A stretch of DNA of 64,000 nucleotides from Magnolia sinica. Lineage: Eukaryota > Streptophyta > Magnoliopsida > Magnoliales > Magnoliaceae. Positions 48,001 to 57,599 of the stretch are shown here, piece by piece (positions within the stretch are counted from its first letter, which is position 1; each line of letters begins with the position of its first letter). The translations under genes and the position numbers were made by a program. The DNA is taken from positions 60,677,493 to 60,741,492 of the forward strand of contig NC_080575.1 of NCBI RefSeq assembly GCF_029962835.1, given 5' to 3'. The notes beneath the pieces were generated by a model. That model was not told the DNA's origin. It made no database searches and saw nothing but the letters and a program-made list of their open reading frames with translations.

Positions 48001-48193
48001 GTTGTTCAAATGATCGGGTGGATTCGTTGGCTTCCTACAGTTGATTAAACGAACTTGTGCGATCTTTTACTAGTACCACTCCTGTATAAACTAACACTGA
48101 GTGCCAATAGTCATTAAGTGGTATTATAAGTTAATTAATAAAAAAAATTTAAGGATTTGAAAATCTAAAACAGTGAAAATTCAGGATGTTACA
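45031..48193 (-). repeat. LARD 5' LTR
   Basis: Direct copy of 37372-40525. It carries the same pyrimidine tract (about 47025-47106) and the same minus-strand TATA candidate (47149-47157). Paired short frames in both LTRs are duplicated non-coding sequence. Confidence 0.92.
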
Positions 48194-48198
48194 GCTAT

Positions 48199-49035
48199 TC
48201 CCAGGGACGTGGTCTATGTGATGTTGGATATGCCGCATGAGGGGTAATTCATCGGGTAACTCTTCAGGCCAAATCTCCTTTAACTCATTCAGTGATTGCT
48301 TTAAACTTGGGGGAATGTTTTAGGGCTCTGATTCCTCACCCTTTACCACTGCGACGTATACCTCGCCAGTTTCCTTAGATTCTTACATGAAATTTTAAAT
48401 GGTCAGGAGGAAACTCCCCTCAGCTTTAGAAACTTCAGGGTAGTTTTTCGGTGCCTTAGGGGCAAGGACCATATTTCAACCGTCCTTGATGAAGACGTAA
48501 ACATTGTCTCATCCTCGGTGGGTTGCATCATGGTCCGATTGTCATGGTCGAACGAGTAACATATCGCATGCTTCCATGTTGACCACATCATAAAGTACTT
48601 GATCATTATAATTTTTACTAATTGAAAATGAGATAGGGCATTATACAGTTACCTTGGTCTCGTTTACCTTTTTTATCCACCCAATCAAGTAAGAGGAATG
48701 ATGTTTTGTCATAGGTAGCCACAACTTATCCACCATCACTTTTAAAACGATGTTCTCACTACTACCATTGTCTATGATTACATAACAGACCCTGCCATTG
48801 ACGGTACATCGTGTACAGAATATATTATGCTGATGTGGATGTAACTCCTTCTATGAGGTGTATAGTAATTGCCACATGACTAAGGATTCTCTATGATCAT
48901 CATTCGTCTATTCTTCGACACCAACTCCTTCTTCAATGGCTTGTTTATCTTCATCAAAGTTAAGGTCTTCTTCTTCTTCATCACCTTCAGTACCCCTTTC
49001 ATTAATGGTCAATTGCCTATGGGACGTTGAGGGCA
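48199..49035 (-). pseudogene. Gypsy protease and start of reverse transcriptase
   Basis: On the minus strand, VIIDNGSSENIVLKVMVDKL (about 48730-48785) carries the aspartic protease DxG(S) site. It is followed by HHSSYLIGWIKKVNETKVTV, NYNDQVLYDVVNMEACDMLL and RPW, the usual order in plant gypsy protease. The lower part (48199-48400) reads into the reverse transcriptase N-terminus (HIQHHIDHVPGN) cut by the LARD. Stops and shifts interrupt all frames. Confidence 0.78.
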
Positions 49036-49190
49036 GGTGTTTGATAAGTGGCCCGATTGGCCATAGTGGTAACAAGTGTTTGGCCTTGGCCAACTATAAG
49101 GATTTGAAATCTTATAAGTAGCCCCGTTGGCCACAATGGTAACAAGTGTTTCGGCCTTGGCCGATTATAAGGATTTTAAATCTTACTCAG
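49036..49190 (-). repeat. Duplicated zinc-knuckle segment of gypsy gag
   Basis: A ~70-bp block ('aagtggcccgattggccata' at 49046) recurs at 49116 ('aagtagccccgttggccaca'). On the minus strand each copy encodes a CCHC-like nucleocapsid start (CYHCGQRG / CYHYGQSGHLSNTC). The one-base length difference puts the copies in different frames. Confidence 0.7.
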
Positions 49191-50218
49191 ACCCGCTGTT
49201 ATGAGTGTTACACGTTGAGGCTTAGATGAGTCGCTCATCGTATCATGGTTTGCGGTTGCAGGTGGTTAAGAACATCCTCTTATTGGTTCTTTTCCTCATG
49301 TCACCACTGAATCCTGTGTGGGACTTGTCATGGGGGGCCGAGTTGAAGGGTAAGGCTGAGTAGGGGCTCTTACAAGCTATGTTTCTTCCCTACCTACCAA
49401 CTTAACTGCTTCATCCGCAATCCTGAACGGGTGCATCTGAACTCGGTCCTGAATCATCGATCGTAATCCACCTCTGAATCATGCTACCTTCTGCGATTTG
49501 ATTTCTGACATGTCATTTCGTATTGCTAAGCTTTGGAATTCTTCGGTGTAATCTGTGGCGGTTTGATTCCCCTATCAGCAATTTTGGTATTGCTGGAACA
49601 ATACTTTCTCATAATCATTAAGGAGGAATCATGATCGAAGAAGGCATCTCATTCGTGGCCAGGATCTGATGGGTGCCTTGTTCTCTCAGGCACGTGAGAG
49701 TTATAATTGCTCCCAACATACAGAAGCACAATATTTTAATTTAAATGTTTTTAATTTTATCTTTTTATGCCCCGGCACGTCCATGTAATCAAAATATCTT
49801 CTACTTTGGCTAGTCAGGCGAGGAAATCTTCTATAAGTGATAAGCCATTAAAACTAGAAAGTTCGGCCTTACCTCGATAATTTCTTTTAGTGCGATCTAG
49901 ACGATCATCTCCATGGACTGGTCGTCTAATAAAGTCATCATCGAGGTCCTCGTCGCTAGAGCTCGAATCATTTGGGATAGCCATGTGATTCACCATTGGT
50001 AGTGTTCTACGGAAATCAGGGTTATGACATAAAACAACCGTGGGTGGTTGAGCATCACGTTGGACTCGGGGTGGAATTAGTGTATTATCAAGATGGTCGA
50101 GGGTTGCCTATAGCCCTTGCATGATCAACTGACTCTCCTAGTGGAAAGCTTCCATTCTTTCCAAAAGATAACGAATTCATGAATCACTGTTCACAGGATT
50201 TTGGTCCATACCTTCGTT
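49191..50218 (-). pseudogene. Gypsy gag
   Basis: It begins with ATG at 50216 (MTNNEGMDQNPVNSDS, then a stop). Recognisable pieces are IPNDSSSSDEDLDDDFIRRP, YRGKAELSSFNGLSLIEDFL and AKVEDILITW, a damaged WW/capsid core near 49700, QGLR-like FRGGLRSMIQDRVQMHPFRI and ADEAVKLVGRE. This is the typical plant gypsy capsid precursor. Many stops and shifts. It starts about 30 bases after the primer-binding site. Confidence 0.78.
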
Positions 50219-50246
50219 ATTTGTCATCGGTCCAATGGGAGTCCTC

Positions 50247-50258
50247 GCTCTGATACCA
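50247..50258 (-). promoter_or_regulatory. Gypsy primer-binding site (tRNA-iMet)
   Basis: Minus strand TGGTATCAGAGC, two bases from the LTR end TGACG (50261). Confidence 0.9.
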
Positions 50259-50343
50259 ATTGACGCAAGGATGGATGTGATGAGTCGATCACCATCGTTC
50301 TTAAGGGAATAAGTACTCTGAATCCACTAACTTATCTAGACTC

Positions 50344-52279
50344 TGAAATTGTGGTAATGAGCTACAATGCGTCCGAGTACGGAATATGACGGAGCTTATA
50401 GAATGCAGACTAAGTCCTAGAAAGGGGGGGGGGGGGGGTGATTAGGACCAATTCAAAATTATGCCAATTTAAAATTCTGATTACCTAACTTAAACTAATT
50501 TGCAATTAAACTAAGCAAGACAATATAATTCTAAAGGCTTCCATGCCAATTGAGGGTCCAATCACATAGGCTACACAAAATATGCAAGTTAAGCAACTAG
50601 CCTAAATAAGATAGTATATATGAGTGTGTGGGATGTGATTCGAGTCAATCCTAAACATTCATCTAATCATGCATCATATTTAAACATCCAAGATACATAA
50701 ACATAATTAAATAAATGCGTAAATAGCAATCCCAAATATGATCATATATAGTGGTTTGGCTACGTGCCTACTCTACTCCCGGTGGACGCACTCAACCCAT
50801 GAGTATATCGGATTTCACTATCGGAGGTTTCAAATCAGGTTCACCTCAAACCTTTACAACCCGACACAATGACTCAAATTTATGCTCTCTGCAAGAGAAA
50901 AAGCCCTACACTTAGAACCCACATTTAGGCCCACCGGCCAAGGTCCTAATCCCAAACTTAAGATTTATGCTCTTCACAAGAGCAAGAGTCCTACTCCCGA
51001 ACCTAAAAATTTAGGCCATACAGGCCAAGGTCCTAATCCCGAACCTAAGATTTATACTCTACTCAAGAGTAAGGGTCTTACTCCCGAACCCAATAATTTA
51101 GGCCACACAGGCCAAGGTCTAAATCCCTAACCTAAGATTTATGTTCTTCACAAGAGCCAGGGTCCTACTTCTAAACCCAACAATTTAGGCCACACAAACT
51201 AATGTCTTAATCCCAAACCTAGTCGAGTTTGTGGATAGCAAACTCTTAGCCTCAATCCTTCATAAGGAAGGAGGCTAACTTTTAGACTCCTAACAATGAC
51301 ACTTATTTGTCAAATTGAGTCCCTTTTTGTAGCTCTTCTTGGGTTGCTTGATCTTTGCTCTCTCATGCTTCAATCAGCTCCCCAATGCTCCCCCAATCAT
51401 GTTGTCGCTGCTTCACCAAGGCTTCAGCTCCACGATCAATCTCTTTACATTTGATTCTTCAAGATGACTAAGGTGATGGGAGTAGGTTGAATCTCCTACA
51501 ACTAATGGGAAGTTGTTTATCCTAGGTAATTCAACCGACGGACACTCTAGAGTATCATAGAGACTATAGATATATCTAAACGGTTGGTCTCAATACTCTA
51601 GAGAAGGCATGAGATCATGTTCTTCCTTACTAGAAGCATGGAATGCTTGTTGAGTGATAAATTACAAGGAAGAGGATATGAATCTTAATGGAAAAGAGTT
51701 CTAGGCTATAGATTAGGCTTGGGATGCATTAGAGTCTCTAAAATGCCTTAATCCATCATTTTTACATGTTTCTACAAGCCGCTTTTATAAAGAGAAAGAT
51801 CTAACAGATAGAAAATGGCTAGTTCTCAATGTTACTGAAGATACGTTTGGTATCATCGAACTTGCTTCAGTGGTACCAAATTATATCCTGAAGTTGCTGG
51901 ACAAAAACAGTCACTTTCGGTGGAATATTCTGCTACCTAATTGGATAGATTTTCCTGTTTAAATTCTTTGTCCTTTAAATCTTTAACAACTTCATTCTTC
52001 CTTAAGCCAACTCTAGAATGATGGAAAATATGAAGTTAGAATGGCTTGAATAGATGATCTAAGTGAGTTTTCCCATTTGGGTCCAAATCATATAGAGGTT
52101 AATGAGTTGTTTTGGGACAAGGGTTAGGATCACCAAGGCCACTTGTTTACCTATTCTTGCCACCTTGATGCTTTTGCTCTGCTATGTCTTTGGTCTTCAC
52201 ATTCTAAGAGCTCAACCGACTTTACGACACAACGACTCACGTGATTGACAAACCAGGGTGCAAAATGAGTGCACTAACA
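50344..52279. mobile_element. Solo LTR in gypsy 5' LTR
   Basis: A 1936-bp unit, TGAAATTGTGG...GCACTAACA, between direct GACTC copies (50339-50343 and 52280-52284). It contains 'cctagaaa' with a G15 run and 'tgattagg' (50414-50445), like the 'cctagaggggggtgaatagg' motif I associate with SIRE-type copia LTRs. It also holds a tandem repeat at 50880-51220. No internal domain. Confidence 0.85.
50885..51220. repeat. Tandem repeat, ~80-bp units
   Basis: About four copies of a unit containing 'aggccaaggtcctaatccc' and 'aagatttatgctcttcacaa', with period near 80 bp. The open frame across it is repeat-derived. Confidence 0.8.
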
Positions 52280-52924
52280 GACTCCTCACAGAGATACCTT
52301 GAATCCACGTGGGAAAAATAAGAAAATAGAAATAAATTCTAGAAACATCAAATTTGATTGATGAATGATAAAAACAAATTTACAACCCTTTAAATAGTGA
52401 TACCAAACCTTGCAAGAAAATTTCAGAATCAAACTCGAACTCAAAATCCCTAAAATTCATGACTTACTATAAATAGTAAACTTTAAATTTATAGACGGTC
52501 ATGATTCCTCTAGACTTCATGGTTTTCGGCCTAAAATAGTAAGTGTCCTATTTGGCTTAACCATGTTATTCTTCTAATTTTCTAAGTACTTTTCATGTTA
52601 GACACAACTCCTAAAGCTCAAAGGATGAAGAACTATACTCAAACTAAAACTTACAATAAATAGTAAAAACAAAATTAAAAAGGATTTTCGATCATCGATC
52701 TGATGGAATCTCACAAATTTGGTATGGGAAACCTGTTGTAATAGGTTAGGTAGCTAAAGTAGCTTCTCCTACCCCAAAATCATATATGGTACATCGAATA
52801 AATCATTCCAAATTGTGAGATGTGCTTGTTTTAATGTTCTAACGATCCTGATCACTTTCACCTTCGATCGGGCCTTCTTTGGTCCGTCTTGGACATGAAA
52901 GTGTCCACGACCCACTCTACATCA

Positions 52925-53925
52925 CTACCCTTGATTTTTATAGGGCCCACTGTGATAATGATATGAAATCCACTCCAACAGTTAGATTCCACATAAGAAT
53001 TTACATCTATGGCCCAAAATCATACCCATATGTGATTCAGTTGGGCCATATTAATGGGAACAATTTGGAGGGCGAGTGTTGCCCTATACACTATATACAT
53101 AGTTTCCAATCATATGGCCCACCCAAATCATAGATGAAGCTAATTTTTTAGTTCTTGGCCAAACATGGGGTGAAGCACCAGTGGTCAGGGTGGATTTTAT
53201 GTAAACATCATGGTGAGGCCCACCCAAGCCATAGACCCATTTGCTTGTACACCAACTATTGATGAAAGGTATTGGCTTGGTTATTATCTCAATTATTGGA
53301 AAACCATTTTTAAAAAGGTATGGAATGTAAATTCTATATTAATAAGTAGTCTTTTGTAAAAAAAAATTCTTTTTTCTAACACGTCACATGTCTAAGGCAT
53401 CCAAGCCATTCACTCGGTCACACTAATAAAATTAATGGACAGTAAATTATCTAACTTATGTGATGTTTAGGCTATTATCCATTGTTCAAGCATGGCCATC
53501 AAAGGAGAGAAATCACGTGCTTGCATGACCATACTCTAACAAAGATAACCTTTCATCAAGTCTCAAACAGAGTCTTTTGGTTACATGCAAGATTCAGTTC
53601 TTGGTAAGCTATTTGTTCATGATAATCTATTCCTACCATATGCTAACCTAAAACCAAGCTACCTCACATAACTAACATTGACTAGCTATTTTGGAGTGGT
53701 TTATTAAGCACTTTGGAGTAAGAGCATTGATAAAATTATAATATTACATTTGTATGGTGCTTGAAAATGCATAGTACTACATATGACCCATGAGGGTGCT
53801 TAAAAATGTTGTGAGGCAACTAACCATGTACGGTAGCACATGAAACACATAACTTAGTGCATATAAAATATGATGAACACTTAAAAGTTATGTCGCATAT
53901 TTAAATGCTTTTAATTCCATGTGAT
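52925..53925. other. Non-coding sequence with MITE-like words
   Basis: 'tagggcccactgtgataatg' (52941) and 'aaacatcatggtgaggccca' (53203) point to an old MITE of the kernel type. The rest is unremarkable AT-rich sequence. Confidence 0.4.
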
Positions 53926-54275
53926 TGAGATCCGAGTGCTTCATGAGAGAATCGCTCAATTGAATTCATATTCATATTAGTGTTGATGATTGGTTTAATA
54001 GAATTATCTTCCGATTGAATATGATAGGACTTCAATTCCAATTGAGTTATACATTGAATCAATAAATGAAATATTGTGATTGTTATAAGGGGACTCCTGG
54101 ATCCTTAAGCCTTTTATTTTTATTATTTTAAAACCCTTTTTACCTTACTGGATTAAAAACTCAGACATCCTTTACCTTTAGATTAGTTCTAGGTTGTGTT
54201 CTCAATTCCCTGAAGATTCGACCTTGGTCTCATCGAGTTATTACTACATTGCAGCCATGCACTTGGGGTTGTCAA
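53926..54275 (+). mobile_element. Athila-like LTR end fragment
   Basis: 'agattcgaccttggtctcat' and 'tattactacattgcagccat' with 'cttggggttgt' (54215-54270) match the ends of the Athila-like LTRs at 12505 and 14359. The expected primer-binding site does not follow. The left limit is a guess. Confidence 0.55.
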
Positions 54276-54289
54276 CTTTTGGGTTCGAT

Positions 54290-55253
54290 CAGTTACATCA
54301 CGACAAAAGTAATTAGACGTAATTTCGATGGCATCTATAATGCCTATCTTGATCAGGGTCTCAGAATGCCTCTTGATGATCGTCTTTGCCCAAGCATTGT
54401 ATTATGTGGGTAGCCCAAGAAAGCCATGGTTATGAAACTCTTAGGTGCCCCCAGAGGGTAGGAATGTCATAAGTACGGTATTGCTACTTCAAGGTATTGA
54501 AGTAATGTGTCGCGAAGAGGTGGTGAGGGTTGCAGCTTGGCATAAAAAACCTCATTGAAGAAGTCTTTCTGGTTCGCTGTCTAGAACCTTTTTCAACCAA
54601 TGAGGCCTCCAAAATGTTGTGTTCCTTGATGACCCAATGGGCTATGAAAAGAATCCTGTTGCGGGACATTCTATTTGTCAGCTTGCTCTGAAGGATAGAT
54701 AGACAAGTGGTGGAAAAGATTTATGGGAATCATAATCATCTTGTCCTTGAACAGACTGTTGAACTTGATCATACTTTAGGATACTTTGACGTTATCAGAA
54801 GAATTCAACAGGCTTTGCTTATTGAATTCTTTGATTTTATCTTGCAGTTGTTGATCTTTACTCTTCTTTTGCTTCTTCCACAAGAGATTTAGAGGTGGGA
54901 TATCTTCCCTGGCTGGTGGTTTGGTGCTAACAGTGTGAATATTAGAAGTGTTCTTCAACCACTCTTCCCAGTTAGACTTGAGACGCTTCTTGGGTGGTCT
55001 TTCTATGTCACTGATAATGATGGCTTTCCAAATCAGACTTGGCAAATGATCGACCTGTTCTAAAAAATTTATCTCCTGCGCTGCCAGATTTTGAATAAAG
55101 TCGGGTTGCTAATTGTAGTCTTGGCCCTTTTAATAGGGCGTTCTGATGGAGAAGGTGACTAGGAGGGCTAAGAAGCTCCGGGTGAAGGTTGTGCTTGGCT
55201 CCTTGTTTGGGTAGAAGAGTTGGAGATCCTGAAGTAGCTCTAGGGGTGTTCAT
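54290..55253 (-). pseudogene. Unidentified retroelement-type ORF remnant
   Basis: Minus-strand frames 55253-55008, 55045-54776 and 54669-54484 follow each other: MNTPRATSGSPTLLPKQG, then PPKKRLKSNWEEWLKNT and LLWKKQKKSKDQQLQDKIKE, then NRILFIAHWVIKEHNILEAS, and below that an imperfect frame with NAWAKTIIKRHSETLIKIG. They overlap or sit close together, as if one ancestral protein had been broken by frameshifts. I do not recognise a domain. It lies just after an Athila-like LTR fragment, which suggests a retroelement protein. Confidence 0.35.
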
Positions 55254-56460
55254 GGTTTTGTTTTTTTTTTTTTTGGTTTGAAACAGGAAGGGAGAGAAAG
55301 TTAAGAAGTTAAAAACTTTTAAAAGAGGAAAGTAAGCTTTAGAGAAGATTAAGAAGGGATAATTTCTTAGAAGAAATAAGGGAGGAATGCTAAAGAATGG
55401 GGATTGTGCGAGTTCATAGAGGAATTACACGAGAATAGAGGACTTGCACGAAATGAAGGAGTTGCGCTAGTTTACGAAGTCAGTTGCACGGAGTTCTGAT
55501 ACTTAATTTTTTTTTTTTTGCCAAAGCGAAGGGAAGTTGCGCGGTAGCACAACTATATCAACGAAAGATGGAATAACAGGAAATATGACGAATGAATGCA
55601 AACTAAATGGCAAAGGGCATTTATATAGGCACTGGACCTAATAAAGTTACACGGACCTGACTATGCAACTGTGTTAGCTACACAACTGTGTCAACCGTGC
55701 AACTATGTTAGCCTCGCAATAGTAAAGGTCGCCTGACAGACACTTAGCATGACATTTTGCACTTCTAATCAAAGTGATTGATGAGAAATTGATCGACCTC
55801 TGATTCCATCTTCGAAGAGATCAAAGGGGATCGAGGGGGCATATGTTAAGGCATAAAAAATCATCAGGGTCATGTTAAGTGGCCGCACAACAAGGCAATG
55901 TTGTGTGGCCGTGCAAAGAAATTAGTGACTATGCAGAAATAGAATGGTCAAAAGACAAGTCAGGCTATGTTCATTATTTTAGTCATGTTGTGCGACTGCA
56001 CAACAAAGAAAAGTTGCATGACTGCCCAATAATTTTAATTCATTTTTTTTTTCTTTATGAGAAACAATATCGAGTTGTGCAAAAATTGGGTTTCACATGT
56101 GTGAATGGTTATAAATACCCCCCAACCCTTTCATTTGGGAACTTTTGAGAATCCAGAGCTTCCTCAAAGATTCTATCTAAACAATTGAAAGGTACCAAGG
56201 AATAATTGCATAATAAGTCCTTCCTCAGAGTTCATGCACTTACCAATTCAGTTGTACCTCACGAAGGAATAAGGAGAAGGCATAAAGTCCTAAGGAGTTG
56301 CACAGCTGCGAACTCGGTTGTTTTATGTGACCACGCAACTGCCCCTAGTTTTACTAGGTCAAGTGTTGACTATATACTGGGTCAAGTGTTGAGTATGTTT
56401 CCAGCCTAGGACAATTCAATCGCATTTTTAAAGCATGAAGATGGGGTTCTAAACCCACGC
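55254..56460. other. Non-coding region rich in 'ttgcacgg/caactgtg' words
   Basis: Words such as 'gttgcacgg', 'cacaactgtgt', 'gttgtgtggccgtgc' recur irregularly between about 55400 and 56340, on both strands. T-rich runs lie at about 55259-55275 and 55507-55520. Probably retroelement untranslated or LTR sequence; no gene. Confidence 0.45.
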
Positions 56461-57599
56461 AACACTTCCATCACTTTGGTGGACTGCAAACAGGGGCCAA
56501 AATGCTACTGGAATTGCTTTCTAGCTTTCATTTAATGATGCATATTTAAATATATCTTGTTTTAGAATCAAGGAACTTCTGAAAGGGATGTAATTAAAGT
56601 ATAGAACTCAGATAAATGAAAATTTTAATGATGAACGTTCTTCCGTCTGAAATTTATTTGTTATTTATTAGAGCACATGTATCTCAATCCCTCATATGAA
56701 ATTTTGACATAACAACCATCTTGTACGTTATCTGTCTTTCATCCCAATCTAATTGGTAAGATTTTGAATTTTAAATTTAATTTGAATTCATGAGAGAAAT
56801 TTAAAAAAGGAATTTTTGATATATGAACATGTGGGACCCACCTACTAGTGGTTGCCCATAAGTGAGTCATATGGGTTTATTTCCAATAGAGTCAACCTAG
56901 ACATGAGACATGCACGAGCTAGATTGAAACCATTCATTTCAGAGGTCAAATGATGGACATGTCGTCTTTCAAAAATTAACATTGTTTTTGGCATAAAAAT
57001 AAATGCTACATAAAATATGAAGATCAGTAATGGTTGGCATTCAGTGTGAAAACATCCAAATTGTTAGTTTCGAATTCAGTCGCACATGTTACATACATGT
57101 GCATATGTGCTAGCTAGGTGTTCCAAAGCCAATGTTAGCTCAACTCCAACTGAAGCCTTGTGACCCAGATGCTAAAGAGACCAAGTGATTGGGCTTGGGT
57201 GAACAAGATCGTCTATTCAACTACCAATCGTGAAGGATAAGGAAATTGGCAAAGGGGAGAAATTGTCCTTCTAGTGAGTTATTTTTGCCTTGGAGCAATG
57301 ATTTTCAATTAAGCACACGTGATAGCTAACTTAGTTTGATAATGATTTCATATTAATAAAAGAAATACTTTGTCCACAGTCAATAAAACAATATATATGT
57401 CATTGTTATTTGCTTATAAAAGTATAATAATAATAAATGAAAATTATGATTAGCATCTGTTTTGTTTGGAGGCAAAACTGTTGTTGAACACGATCATCTC
57501 ATTTACACTTTGGTAGCTTCGTAGGCAAGACGATCATTGCGAAATAGTCAAATGTTTGTATAGCCGATGTGTTTTGTAAGTGAGATGGTTATGGATAAT
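56461..57599. other. Unclassified AT-rich sequence
   Basis: Nothing recognised except one MITE-like word ('gtgggacccacctactagtg', 56831). The last five bases (ATAAT, 57595-57599) are the expected left target duplication of the next element. Confidence 0.4.

Larger units (their letters stand above)
37372..48193 (-). mobile_element. LARD-type non-autonomous LTR retrotransposon
   Basis: It is flanked by GCTAT (37367-37371 and 48194-48198). LTRs of 3154 bp (37372-40525) and 3163 bp (45031-48193) both read TGTAACGCCC...GATGTTACA on the plus strand. A primer-binding site at 45017-45028 and a polypurine tract at 40526-40542 show minus-strand orientation. The 4.5-kb internal region has no gag-pol of its own; the only coding trace is an opposite-strand gag fragment. 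Very long LTRs and a non-coding core define Large Retrotransposon Derivatives. It would depend on proteins of another element. Confidence 0.88.
34140..52924 (-). mobile_element. Ty3/gypsy element split by a LARD and a solo LTR
   Basis: LTRs at about 34140-34855 (3') and 50261-52924 (5', itself interrupted) flank minus-strand gag, protease, reverse transcriptase, RNase H and integrase. Without the insertions at 37372-48193 and 50344-52279 about 6.0 kb remains, normal for gypsy. The flanks read ctaca (34135-34139) and ctacc (52925-52929), a possible imperfect target duplication. No chromodomain is seen. The coding region has many stops. Confidence 0.87.
50261..52924 (-). repeat. Gypsy 5' LTR, interrupted
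   Basis: Two parts, 50261-50343 and 52280-52924, match the 3' LTR at 34140-34855. A solo LTR separates them. Without it the LTR is about 720 bp. Confidence 0.85.

Noticed and set aside
50882-51130. 82-codon repeat protein frame
   Set aside because: The repeat unit is about 80 bp of solo LTR sequence; the frame is not kept across all units.
54281-54294. tRNA B-box-like 'gggttcgatcag'
   Set aside because: No A box, no cloverleaf, and it borders an LTR fragment.
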